This document shows, piece after piece, positions 1 to 7,645 of a stretch of DNA of 64,000 nt. The number at the start of each line of letters is the position of its first letter. Within the stretch, counting starts at the first letter, position 1. The notes beneath the pieces are model-generated. The model searched no databases, was not told where the DNA came from, and worked only from the letters and a program-made list of their open reading frames with translations. The stretch covers positions 31,041 through 95,040 of the forward strand of contig CAKTCT010000006.1 of assembly GCA_934539585.1 (NCBI GenBank), written 5' to 3'. The stretch comes from an uncultured Oscillospiraceae bacterium. GTDB lineage: Bacteria; Bacillota; Clostridia; Oscillospirales; Ruminococcaceae. The position numbers were made by a program, and so were the translations under genes.

Positions 1-55
1 AGGACAGCAAAGCAATCAGGAGATAGCGAAAGAAAAAGTTCGTTTTGAGCTTCAT
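1..55 (-). CDS. N-terminus of a membrane or exported protein (partial)
   Basis: Eighteen codons before the window edge, read leftwards: start MKLKTNFFFRY followed by hydrophobic LLIALLS. A GGAAAGGA ribosome binding site lies 6-9 bases upstream of the ATG. The charged start and hydrophobic run look like a signal anchor. It follows the PhoB-like regulator on the same strand, so a PhoR-type sensor kinase is a natural guess, but nothing in 18 residues proves that, and a hairpin array separates the two genes. Confidence 0.5.
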   Translation of the reverse strand, partial: MKLKTNFFFRYLLIALLS

Positions 56-141
56 AGGCGTTCCTTTCCATAGGTAACGACGAATTGTGGGCAGCTCGTG
101 GTTTTCCACTACCTACCAGTCAACAAAACCAAGTTTTCGGT

Positions 142-318
142 CCAGCCTTTTTCAAAAGGCTGGTGGGGATGGAAGGGGCAAAGCCCCTTCCTCGCCCTCC
201 GCAGAGGGCGAAACCCCTGATAATCCAACAAGATCAGGAAGGGAAGGCAAAACGTCCCGGTGGGACGTTTTGCCGAGGGGAACCCTATCAAGGGGTTCCC
301 CGGCGGCTGTAAGCCGCC
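142..318. repeat. run of six perfect short hairpins
   Basis: Six uninterrupted inverted repeats are packed in 177 bases: arms 142-151/154-163 (10 bp), 171-179/183-191 (9 bp), 192-199/204-211 (8 bp), 246-258/262-274 (13 bp), 277-285/293-301 (9 bp) and 302-308/312-318 (7 bp), most with 2-4 base loops. The longest arm is GGCAAAACGTCCC. The stretch fills the gap between the response regulator and the next minus-strand gene. One such hairpin could end transcription, but six of different sequence suggest an accumulated palindromic repeat. Confidence 0.85.
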
Positions 319-341
319 ACAGCTGCGCACTCACGAAAAAC

Positions 342-1028
342 TCACCCGCAGTAAAACCGATACCCCACGCCCCGGACCGTGCGGATGTACCGGGGATTTT
401 CCGCATCGTCCCCCAGCTTCTGCCGGAGAGTCCGGACGTGCATGTCCAGGGTCCGGGTCTCGCCTTCAAAGTCGATGCCCCAGACCAGGTTCAACAGCTC
501 GGATCGGGTCATGACCCGGTCGGAGTTCTCCATGAGGAGCTTCAACAGCTCAAATTCCTTGTAGGTCAGCTCCAAGGGCTTGCCGTTTTTGGTGACGTCC
601 CGGGTGTCGCAGTTCAGGGTCAGGTCCTGGCCGGTGAGGACGCTGGTCCGGCGGCTCCGGGCGGTGCGGCGGAGCAGCGCCTGGACCCGGGCCTTCAGCT
701 CCAGGATGCCGAAGGGCTTGGTCAGGTAGTCGTCGGCTCCGGCGTCTAAGCCCGCCACCTTGTCCAGCTCGGAGTTCTTGGCGGTGAGCATCATGATGGG
801 CAGGGTCTCGTAGGCCGGGTTCTTCCGGATCTGCCGGACGGCCTCCACGCCGTCGATGTCCGGGAGCATGATATCAAAAAGCATCAGGTCCGGGGTCTCT
901 TTTTCCAGGGCGGCGATGCCCTCCCCAGCGGTCTCAAAGGCGGAGACCTGGTAGCCGAAGGCATGGAGCGCAGTGGCCACCAGCTGGCGGATGTTCTCGT
1001 CATCCTCGATGACGTAAATACGGGACAT
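342..1028 (-). CDS. phoB: PhoB/PhoP-type response regulator
   Basis: DNA-binding response regulator of 228 residues in the OmpR/PhoB family. The N-terminal receiver domain (about 1-120) shows the acidic pair EDD near residue 8, the phosphoacceptor in LMLFDIMLPD and the conserved KPF lysine. The C-terminal winged helix (about 130-228) carries the typical TYKEFELLKLL and VRGVGYRF segments. The ATG at 1028 is chosen because GGAGGG precedes it; upstream in-frame codons lie inside pstB. Its position just after pstSCAB makes it the likely phosphate-starvation regulator, but the partner kinase is outside the window. It has its own promoter within the gap after pstB. Confidence 0.9.
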   Translation of the reverse strand: MSRIYVIEDDENIRQLVATALHAFGYQVSAFETAGEGIAALEKETPDLMLFDIMLPDIDGVEAVRQIRKNPAYETLPIMMLTAKNSELDKVAGLDAGADDYLTKPFGILELKARVQALLRRTARSRRTSVLTGQDLTLNCDTRDVTKNGKPLELTYKEFELLKLLMENSDRVMTRSELLNLVWGIDFEGETRTLDMHVRTLRQKLGDDAENPRYIRTVRGVGYRFYCG

Positions 1029-1074
1029 GTTTTTCCCTCCAATATAGCCGCAAAGCGGGCGGATTGCTGTCATC

Positions 1075-1103
1075 AGTATACCACGTCCGCCATGATTTGT
1101 AAA
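1075..1103 (-). promoter_or_regulatory. sigma-A promoter of the response regulator
   Basis: On the minus strand TTTACA (1098-1103) and TATACT (1075-1080) are separated by 17 bases. The -35 hexamer has the same sequence as the Pho-box-like half sites before pstS, so autoregulation is possible but not shown. Confidence 0.7.
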
Positions 1104-1105
1104 TA

Positions 1106-1858
1106 TTATCCGAAGCGGCCGCCGATGTAATCGGCTGTGCGCTTGTCCGCAGGGTTCCCGAAGATCCGGGAGGTTTCGTCGTACTCCACCATTTCGCCCA
1201 CCAGGAAGAAGGCGGTGTAGTCGGAGACACGGGCGGCCTGCTGCATGTTGTGGGTGACGATGGCCACGGTGTAGTGCCATTTCAGGTCCAGGATCAGCTC
1301 CTCGATCTTCTGGGTGGAGATGGGGTCTAGGGCGGCGGTGGGCTCGTCCATGAGGAGGACCTCCGGCTCCACGGCCAGGGCCCGGGCGATGCAGAGCCGC
1401 TGCTGCTGGCCGCCGGACAGGGAGAGGGCGGATTTTTTCAGCCGGTCCTTGACCTCGTCAAAGAGGGCCGCGCCCCGGAGGCTGGCTTCCACGATGGAGT
1501 CCAGCTCCTGTTTTTTCCGGATGCCGTGGAGCCGGGGACCGTAGGCGATGTTGTCGTAGATGCTCATGGGGAAGGGGTTGGGCCGCTGGAAGACCATGCC
1601 CACCCGCTTCCGCAGGGTGGTGACCTCCACCTTGGGGCCGTAGATGTCCTCGCCGTCCAGGAGGACCGTGCCCTCCACCCGGGTGCCCTCGATGAGGTCG
1701 TTCATCCGGTTGAGGGTCCGGAGAAAGGTGGATTTTCCGCAGCCGGAGGGGCCGATGAAGGCGGTGACGGCGTTTTCCCGGATGGGGAGGGTGACGTCCT
1801 TCAGGGCCTTGAGGTTTCCGTAGTAGAAATTCAGGTGGGAAGCGGTGATTTTATCCAT
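1106..1858 (-). CDS. pstB: phosphate ABC transporter ATPase PstB
   Basis: ATP-binding subunit of the high-affinity phosphate importer, 250 residues, the usual PstB length. The Walker A motif GPSGCGKST lies near residue 36, the Q-loop in VFQRPNPFPMSIYDN, the signature LSGGQQQRL near 145 and Walker B LLMDEP near 165. VTHNM contains the switch histidine. It couples ATP hydrolysis to import through PstC and PstA, whose genes lie directly upstream in the same operon. Confidence 0.97.
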   Translation of the reverse strand: MDKITASHLNFYYGNLKALKDVTLPIRENAVTAFIGPSGCGKSTFLRTLNRMNDLIEGTRVEGTVLLDGEDIYGPKVEVTTLRKRVGMVFQRPNPFPMSIYDNIAYGPRLHGIRKKQELDSIVEASLRGAALFDEVKDRLKKSALSLSGGQQQRLCIARALAVEPEVLLMDEPTAALDPISTQKIEELILDLKWHYTVAIVTHNMQQAARVSDYTAFFLVGEMVEYDETSRIFGNPADKRTADYIGGRFG

Positions 1859-1886
1859 GAAAGAAGATCCTTTCCTGTAACCGGCG

Positions 1887-2792
1887 TCAGCGGTCCTCCG
1901 CTTTCTGGCGGCCGCCTACCAGCCGGGCGGTGAGGTTGATGGCCAGGACGATGAGGACCAGAACGGCGGCGATGCCGAAGCTCACGTCGTTCATGCCCTG
2001 GTCGGCGTATTGGTAAAGCTGGACCGCGAAGGTCGCGCCGGAGGTCTTGATGTGGGTGAACAGGTTCACCGGGAGGTTGGTGGCGATGCCGGCGGTGAAA
2101 ATCAGGGCGGCGGATTCGCCAACGATACGGCCGATGCTGAGAATCAGACCGGTGAGGATGCCGTTTTTGCAGCAGGGCAGCAGGATGGTGCGGATCATGT
2201 GCCACTTGGAGGCCCCCAGGCCCGCAGCGCCCTCCCGGTAGCCCACAGGGACGGTGCGGAGGGCTTCCTGGGTGGTGCGGATGACCGTGGGCAGGACCAT
2301 GATGGACAGGGTCAGGCATCCGGAGAGGATGGAGTAGCCGAAGCCCAGGTAGTTGTTGAAGAGCATCATGCCGAAAAGGCCGTAGATGATGGAGGGGATG
2401 CCGGCCAGGGTCTCGGTGGTGAACTCGATGATCCGGGTCAGGCGGCCCTTATGGGCGTATTCGTTGAGGTAGATGGCTCCGCCGACCCCCAGGGGCGCGG
2501 CGATGAGAAGGGTCAGCACGATGATGTACAGGGTGTTGACGATGTTGGGCAGGATGCCGTAGGTGCCGTTGAGGGCGCTGGGCTTGGTGGAAAGGAAGGT
2601 CCAGCTGACCTGGGGGAGCCCCCGGATCAGGATGTACCCCAGCAGCCCGGCCACCAGGGACAGGGTGACGGCTCCGGCCAGGACGGAGAGTCCCTGCATC
2701 AGCAGATCGAAGGGGCGGATGCGGGTCTTGGTCAGGGAATCGGGGTTTTTCTGGATGAAGACCTGGGGTCTGGCGGCGGTGTTGACGGTCAT
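1887..2792 (-). CDS. pstA: phosphate ABC transporter permease PstA
   Basis: Membrane permease of the Pst importer, 301 residues with six predicted membrane spans. The binding-protein-dependent transport loop is visible around ALRTVPVGYREGAAGLGASKW, where PstB docks. The gene sits 28 bases before pstB and 21 bases after pstC, so the three are one transcript. A GGAAGG ribosome binding site precedes the ATG. Confidence 0.96.
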   Translation of the reverse strand: MTVNTAARPQVFIQKNPDSLTKTRIRPFDLLMQGLSVLAGAVTLSLVAGLLGYILIRGLPQVSWTFLSTKPSALNGTYGILPNIVNTLYIIVLTLLIAAPLGVGGAIYLNEYAHKGRLTRIIEFTTETLAGIPSIIYGLFGMMLFNNYLGFGYSILSGCLTLSIMVLPTVIRTTQEALRTVPVGYREGAAGLGASKWHMIRTILLPCCKNGILTGLILSIGRIVGESAALIFTAGIATNLPVNLFTHIKTSGATFAVQLYQYADQGMNDVSFGIAAVLVLIVLAINLTARLVGGRQKAEDR

Positions 2793-2813
2793 GGGGAACC
2801 TTCCTTTCGTAGG

Positions 2814-3725
2814 TCAGCGGGCTTTGGAGCCCTTTTTCAGGAGACGGTTAAGGGCCAGGTTGATGAGAAAGATGAAGACAAAGAGGACCAGTCCGATGCT
2901 GAACAGGGACTGCCGGTGGAGGTCGGCGGCGTAGCTCATTTCCGAGACGATGCCGGTGGTCAGGAACCGGACGCTTTTGAAAAGGTTGGGCATGGTGGGG
3001 ACGTTGCCGGAGACCATGATGATGGCCATGGTCTCGCCGATGGCCCGGCCTACGCCCAGGACGATGCCGGTGACGATGCCGGACCGGGCGGCCCGGACGT
3101 TCATCTTGAAAATGCTGGTCACGGGGGTGGCCCCCAGGGCCAGGGAGCCTTCATAGTACTCCGGCGGCGCGGCCCGGAGGGAGGTGACGGTGACGCTGAC
3201 GATGGTGGGCAGGATCATCACGGCCAGAACCAGGATGGAGGTCAGCAATGTTGCGCCGGAGGGGAGCTTGAACAGCTTCGCGATGAAGGGGGCGAGGACG
3301 ATCATCCCCACCAGGCCGAAGATTACCGACGGGATGCCCGCCAGGAGCTCCACGGCGGAGACTAAGAGCTTTTCCAGCTTTTTGGGAGCCAGGTAGCAGA
3401 TGAACACCGCGGTGAAAATCCCCAGGGGGACGCCGATGAGGATGGCCCCCATGGTCCCCAGAATAGAGGTGAGGATCATGGGCAGGATACCGAATTTCGG
3501 GTCGGCGGCGGTGGGGGCCCATTGGGTCCCCAGGAGGAAGTTCCACAGGCCGATCTCCCGGATGGCGGGAACGCCGGAGATGAGCATGTAGGCGGTGATG
3601 GCGGCGACGCAGAGGACCGACGCGATGCCGCAGACGAAGAAGATGCCGTTCATGAGGGATTCCACCGCGTTTTTGGCGGCGTTTGTCTTGGAAAGCCCGT
3701 CGGAAACGGCCGGTTTGTCGGACAT
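2814..3725 (-). CDS. pstC: phosphate ABC transporter permease PstC
   Basis: Second membrane subunit of the Pst importer, about 303 residues. It has the six-span permease core and the EAA-type loop AAPPEYYEGSLALGATP. The start is taken at MSDKP (3725) because AAAGGA is well spaced before it; the ATG nine bases upstream (3734) overlaps that ribosome binding site. A hairpin between pstS and this gene probably lowers expression relative to the binding protein. Confidence 0.95.
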   Translation of the reverse strand: MSDKPAVSDGLSKTNAAKNAVESLMNGIFFVCGIASVLCVAAITAYMLISGVPAIREIGLWNFLLGTQWAPTAADPKFGILPMILTSILGTMGAILIGVPLGIFTAVFICYLAPKKLEKLLVSAVELLAGIPSVIFGLVGMIVLAPFIAKLFKLPSGATLLTSILVLAVMILPTIVSVTVTSLRAAPPEYYEGSLALGATPVTSIFKMNVRAARSGIVTGIVLGVGRAIGETMAIIMVSGNVPTMPNLFKSVRFLTTGIVSEMSYAADLHRQSLFSIGLVLFVFIFLINLALNRLLKKGSKAR

Positions 3726-3794
3726 GGAAACCATCCTTTCGGTTTGCAGAAAATCAACGGGCGCTATGGAAAAACTTTACATGACGCTTTTGAA

Positions 3795-3823
3795 AAAATC
3801 CGGAGCGGGACGCCCCGGATTTT
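3795..3823 (-). terminator. attenuator hairpin between pstS and pstC
   Basis: A 9-bp stem (AAAATCCGG, 3795-3803 with 3815-3823) extended by an inner GCG/CGC pairing is followed on the minus strand by a run of T. It lies inside the operon, so partial termination would give more PstS than transporter, a common arrangement for solute-binding proteins. Confidence 0.75.
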
Positions 3824-3837
3824 CCGAAGAAGGAGTC

Positions 3838-4734
3838 TTACTTGACGGAGACCAGACCAACCTTGACGCAGACCGCCTGGCCCTCGTCGCTGAGGACGTA
3901 GTCCAGGAACGCCTGGGCGGCGTCGCTGAGGGTCGCGCCTTCCTTGGTCACCATGACGAAGGGACGCTGGAGGGTGTAGGAGCCGTCCTTGATGGTCTCC
4001 ACGGAGATGGCCACGCCGCCGACCTTCACGGTCTTGACGGTGTCGTCCACGGAGTCGAAGGAGACGTATCCGATGGCGCCGGGGGTGGTGGCTACCGTGG
4101 TCTTGGCCGCGCCGGTAGAGGTCTGCATGGAGGCGTACTTGGCGTTTTCGCCCACGCCGGTGACGGATTCGAAGGCGTCCCGGGTGCCGGAGCCGTCCTC
4201 ACGGCCGACCACGTAGATGTCCATGTCCTCGCCGCCGACGTCTTTCCAGTTGGTGATCTCGCCGGTGTAGATCTGGGCGATCTGCTCCATGGTCAGGTCC
4301 TCCACGGGGTTGGCGGGGTTGATGACCACGCCGATGCCGTCCAGGGCGATCTTATGAGCGGTGAGGCCGGTTTCGGTGTCTTTCAGGTCCCGGCTGACGT
4401 TGCCGATGTCGGAAACGCCTTCCTGGGCGTTCTTGATGCCGGTGGAGGAGCCGCCCAGCTGGACGTCTACCGCCACGTCGGGGTATTTTTCATTGAAGCT
4501 TTCCGCCAAGGCTTTGGCGACCTTTTCCATGGAGGTGGAGCCGGACATGGAGACGGTGCCGGTGATTTTCTCCGGCTCGCTGGCTTCCGTAGAAGAAGGA
4601 GCGGCGGCGGGTTCCGAAGCGGTGGTGGAGCTGCTGCCTGCGGGGGTGCTGGAGGTGCCTGCGGTTCCTCCGCAGCTGGAGAGGATCAAAGCGGCCAGAA
4701 GCGCCGCGGCGACGATCGAAGTAAGCTTTTTCAT
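3838..4734 (-). CDS. pstS: phosphate-binding lipoprotein PstS
   Basis: Extracellular phosphate receptor of the Pst importer, 298 residues. A lipoprotein signal ends at ALILSSC, so the mature protein would be lipid-anchored at Cys20. A Ser/Thr/Ala-rich linker (about 22-55) is followed by the PBP-like domain, which opens with SMSGSTSMEKV and contains GREDGSGTRDAFE, both part of the PstS phosphate-binding site. First gene of pstSCAB. Pho-box-like repeats lie upstream. Confidence 0.96.
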   Translation of the reverse strand: MKKLTSIVAAALLAALILSSCGGTAGTSSTPAGSSSTTASEPAAAPSSTEASEPEKITGTVSMSGSTSMEKVAKALAESFNEKYPDVAVDVQLGGSSTGIKNAQEGVSDIGNVSRDLKDTETGLTAHKIALDGIGVVINPANPVEDLTMEQIAQIYTGEITNWKDVGGEDMDIYVVGREDGSGTRDAFESVTGVGENAKYASMQTSTGAAKTTVATTPGAIGYVSFDSVDDTVKTVKVGGVAISVETIKDGSYTLQRPFVMVTKEGATLSDAAQAFLDYVLSDEGQAVCVKVGLVSVK

Positions 4735-4783
4735 TTTTCATTCTTCCTTTCTGCTTTTTACAAGTACATTGTACGGCTTTTGA

Positions 4784-4854
4784 TGTAAATGCAAAAGCAA
4801 TCTGCGGTATAGCTTCTGTAAAAGCGTCGTAAAATGACCGTGGGGAGTTGTAAA
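4784..4854 (-). promoter_or_regulatory. Pho-box-like repeats before pstS
   Basis: On the minus strand TTTACA or TTTACG recurs at 4849-4854, 4828-4833, 4817-4822 and 4784-4789. The spacings are 21, 11 and 33 bases, i.e. close to multiples of one 11-bp turn. Bacillus PhoP binds TT(A/T/C)ACA repeats with 11-bp period, so these are good candidate binding sites. A possible -10 (TACAAT) lies further downstream near 4770. Confidence 0.65.
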
Positions 4855-4899
4855 GCCGCCGGAACCGCGGCCTTCCGGAGAGAAATTTACAAATACCGT

Positions 4900-4928
4900 T
4901 TGAATTGCCGCCGGGATTATGGTAAAAT
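4900..4928 (+). promoter_or_regulatory. sigma-A promoter of the bPH2 gene pair
   Basis: TTGAAT (4900-4905) and TAAAAT (4923-4928) are 17 bases apart and point right, away from pstS. The ATG lies 35 bases downstream of the -10. Confidence 0.75.
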
Positions 4929-4962
4929 AACAAAGATGAATCCATCGGAAAGGGGGCGCGGC

Positions 4963-5448
4963 ATGGAAGGCGGCGTGTCCAAAAAGAGTCTGGCGGCCTG
5001 GGAGGCCCTGGCGGTGCTCCTGGGAGCGGTGCTGGCGGCGGGGGCCGCCTGGCTGCTGCCCACCCGGACCTGGTACTGGTACCTGACCCTGTGGCTCATC
5101 GGGCTGCTGCTGGTGCTTTGCTGCTTTTTGTGGCTGCCGCTGCTTTACGAAAGCTGCGGCTACACGGTGACGGAGGAATACGTGGAGTACGGCCGGGGCG
5201 TTTTCGTCTTTGTCAGGACCCGGATGCTGCGGCGGTCCATTATGTACGTCACCCTCCTCCGGACGCCGCTGTCCCCCCTTCTGGGGACCCGGACCCTGGT
5301 GGTCTCCTCCATGGGCGGGAGCCTGGTGATCCCCTGGCTGCCCCGGGCGGTGGCCGAGAGCCTTCTCCAGGAGATCACCCCCCGCCGTCCGGCCATCAGG
5401 GCCCGGATGTTCCGCTCCGGGAAGGAGGACGGCCATGACGGCGTTTGA
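4963..5448 (+). CDS. bPH2-domain membrane protein (YdbS-like)
   Basis: Protein of 161 residues with two closely spaced membrane helices (about 12-33 and 38-58) followed by a bacterial pleckstrin-homology-like (bPH2, formerly DUF304) domain containing YTVTEEYVEYGRGVF. The start at 4963 follows AAAGGGGG; an ATG further upstream lacks a good site. It overlaps the next gene by 14 bases. Paired bPH2 genes resemble Bacillus ydbS-ydbT, whose molecular role is poorly known. A cytoplasmic-face membrane protein is the most that can be said. Confidence 0.8.
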   Translation: MEGGVSKKSLAAWEALAVLLGAVLAAGAAWLLPTRTWYWYLTLWLIGLLLVLCCFLWLPLLYESCGYTVTEEYVEYGRGVFVFVRTRMLRRSIMYVTLLRTPLSPLLGTRTLVVSSMGGSLVIPWLPRAVAESLLQEITPRRPAIRARMFRSGKEDGHDGV

Positions 5449-6889
5449 ACGGCAGCACCCTCTGGCCATCGTCCACGCCTTTTCCAGGTATATCCTGCTG
5501 CTTCTGCTGCCTCTGCTCCGGTCGCTTCTCCTGCTGCGCGGAGATGTTGTGGCCTGGGCGCAGGGCGCCTGGTTCGATATCCTGGTGTTGCTGGTGGTGG
5601 TGGGCTTCGGGGTGCTCCAATGGCACTGCACCGTCTATGCCCTGCAGAACAAGGGAATTTATGTGGAGAGCGGCGTGCTTTTTAATGAAGCCCGGTACAT
5701 CCCCTATGCAAACCTTTCCTCCGCCGTGATGGAGCGCCCCTTCTACCTGCGGCCCTTCCGCATCGTCCGGATGCGGCTGGAAACCGACAGCGGCAGTCCC
5801 TCCCGGGCCGACGTGAGCCTGCTTCTCCGGGAGTCCCAGGCCAGGACGTTGGTGGAAAAGGGCACGGAATCCCTGGCCCACGAGCCGGTCCGCCCCGGCG
5901 GGGAGACGGAGCCGAAGGTCTACCGCCCCCGGCCCCTGTATATCGCCATTCTCTCTCTGATCACCTCCAACTCTCTGACGGGGGTGCTGTTTTTGTCTAC
6001 CTTCCTTTCCCAGACCGGCAAGATTCTGGGGGAGGAATTCGAAAAGCTCCTGGTCCACTCCCTGACCCAGATCGTCCGGTTCCTGGCCTTCAACATCCCG
6101 CCGGCGGCGGCGATGGCGGCGGCCATCCTCCTGGGAGGGTGGGGCATCGCCTTCCTTATCAATCTGATCAACCACCTGGGCTTCCGGGCGGTGCGCCAGG
6201 GAAAGCGGCTGTTCATCGAAGCGGGGTTCTTCACCCGGCGGGAGTACTATCTGGCTGTGGAGCGCATCAACTTCCTGACCCTCCGCCAGAGCCTGCTGAC
6301 CAAGCTGTTCGGCTTCTGCTCCGCCTTCATCAACTGCACCGGCTACGGCAAGGAGAAAAACGAGCTGTCGGTGCTCCTCCCGGCGGCGGATAAGGCGGAC
6401 CTCCGCCGGAACCTCCGGATGATCCTGCCGGAGATCCGGGTGTCGGAGCGGCAGTACCACCCGCCCCGGCAGACCATCATGCGGTTCCTGAACCCGCCCA
6501 TCTGGACGATTCTGGGACTGCTGGCGGGGTTCTGCCTCCTGGGGAAGCTGTTTCCCGCCCTGACCACCCTGATCCGGTTTTTCGCCGTCATGGCGGAGAT
6601 TCCGGCGGTGTGGTGGCTGTTCGTCAAAATTGCCGCCTACTTCCATGTGGGCATCGGCATCCGGGGGGACATCTGCACCTTCTACTCCACCTTCGGCTAC
6701 GCCTTTTTCACCACGGTCCTCCACAAGGACAAGATCGCCAAGGTGGAGGTCCGCCAGTCCCTTTTCCAGCGGATGTCCGGCTCCGCCGACGTCCGGGTCT
6801 ACACCTTTGCCGAGACCCAGCACCACGTCCGCGTCCACAATCTGCCCCTGGTCCAGGCCGAGGAGTTCCTCCGGTTCCTGGAAAAATAA
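5435..6889 (+). CDS. bPH2-domain membrane protein (YdbT-like)
   Basis: Large partner of the preceding gene, 484 residues. It has an N-terminal pair of membrane helices, a central pair (about 165-250, including a Pro/Ala/Gly-rich helix) and a third pair (about 350-400), each followed by a bPH2 module; YALQNKGIYVESGVL and QGKRLFIEAGFFTRREYYL are typical strands. This three-module arrangement matches YdbT-type proteins. The start codon lies inside the previous gene, so the two are translationally coupled. A terminator follows at once. Confidence 0.8.
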   Translation: MTAFERQHPLAIVHAFSRYILLLLLPLLRSLLLLRGDVVAWAQGAWFDILVLLVVVGFGVLQWHCTVYALQNKGIYVESGVLFNEARYIPYANLSSAVMERPFYLRPFRIVRMRLETDSGSPSRADVSLLLRESQARTLVEKGTESLAHEPVRPGGETEPKVYRPRPLYIAILSLITSNSLTGVLFLSTFLSQTGKILGEEFEKLLVHSLTQIVRFLAFNIPPAAAMAAAILLGGWGIAFLINLINHLGFRAVRQGKRLFIEAGFFTRREYYLAVERINFLTLRQSLLTKLFGFCSAFINCTGYGKEKNELSVLLPAADKADLRRNLRMILPEIRVSERQYHPPRQTIMRFLNPPIWTILGLLAGFCLLGKLFPALTTLIRFFAVMAEIPAVWWLFVKIAAYFHVGIGIRGDICTFYSTFGYAFFTTVLHKDKIAKVEVRQSLFQRMSGSADVRVYTFAETQHHVRVHNLPLVQAEEFLRFLEK

Positions 6890-6910
6890 CCGGATTTCCC
6901 GAGAATTTTC

Positions 6911-6949
6911 GCCCGACGGCTGCGGCTTTCCGCACCGCCGGGCTTTTTT
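6911..6949 (+). terminator. terminator after the bPH2 pair
   Basis: A GC-rich hairpin begins at GCCCG (6911) and ends at CGGGC (6938-6942), with an inner TGCGG/CCGCA stem, followed by six T. It isolates the bPH2 genes from the mraZ promoter. Confidence 0.8.
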
Positions 6950-7030
6950 GCGGGATTTTGGAAATTCCTGGAAAAATAAAGTTGTAAACAATTTGTGAAC
7001 ACCAAAAAAACCCCGATCCCGGCCGAAAAA

Positions 7031-7098
7031 AGTGGTTGCAAAATGGGCGCAAAGTGGTTATAATTAAAGACGAAGTGGTGAATGGCGGTTAAAAATGG
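7031..7098 (+). promoter_or_regulatory. mraZ promoter overlapped by MraZ-box repeats
   Basis: TTGCAA (7036-7041) and TATAAT (7059-7064) with a 17-base spacer form a strong sigma-A promoter. AAGTGG or AAATGG repeats overlap it, with RTGG at 7032, 7043, 7054, 7075, 7082 and 7095; the first three are exactly 11 bases apart. MraZ is known to bind direct GTGG-type repeats before its own gene, so these are the likely autoregulatory operator. Confidence 0.8.
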
Positions 7099-7189
7099 TG
7101 AAGAATACCACGAAGTGAACAGGGCTTCCCACCGGAGACCAGATTTTTCCGGCGAAACCCTTGGGACTTACAGAAAGGAGGCGGCGGGG

Positions 7190-7612
7190 GTGCTGATCGG
7201 CGAATACGGTTACAGCATTGATCTCAAAGGGCGTTTGAATTTCCCCGCCAGACTCCGAGAAGACCTAGGGGAGCGGTTCATGATCGCGAAAGGCTTAGGC
7301 GACCCCTGTCTGGCCGTGTACTCCATGGCCGAATGGGAGGAAAAGACCGCCAAGATCAAAACCTACCCCACGGCGAAAGCCAAAGAGCTCCAGCGTTTCC
7401 TTTTTCCCAGCGCCTTTGAGGCCGAACCGGACAAGCAGGGCCGCATCGTCATCCCCCAGAATCTGCGGGAGTATGCGGGCTTAGAGAAAGACGTCATGGT
7501 TGTGGGCACCGGCGACCGCTGTGAAATCTGGAGCAAGGACGAGTGGGAGCGGGCCAGCGGCAGCATCAGCGCCGAGTCCATCCGCGAGCTGGTGGACAAC
7601 CTGGGCTTCTGA
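7190..7612 (+). CDS. mraZ: transcriptional regulator MraZ
   Basis: First gene of the division and cell-wall cluster, 140 residues. It has two AbrB/SpoVT-like beta motifs, DLKGRLNFPARLRE and DKQGRIVIPQNLRE, the duplicated DXXXR signature of MraZ. The GTG at 7190 is chosen because AGGAGG lies 8 bases upstream and the product then begins VLIGEYGYSID like other MraZ; an ATG 108 bases upstream would add a non-homologous extension and lies inside the repeats. It probably represses this operon. Confidence 0.93.
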   Translation: MLIGEYGYSIDLKGRLNFPARLREDLGERFMIAKGLGDPCLAVYSMAEWEEKTAKIKTYPTAKAKELQRFLFPSAFEAEPDKQGRIVIPQNLREYAGLEKDVMVVGTGDRCEIWSKDEWERASGSISAESIRELVDNLGF

Positions 7613-7645
7613 TTCCACCCTCAAAATTCCCTTCAGGAGGCTGTC

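Noticed and set aside
2010..3365. 451-codon plus-strand ORF opposite pstA and pstC
   Set aside because: Shadow of permease genes: Gly/Asp-rich low-complexity product, no ribosome binding site.
6139..6393. Extra ORFs within the second bPH2 gene
   Set aside because: Out-of-frame shadows with Pro/Gly/Arg bias; the real gene covers the region with coherent helices and domains.
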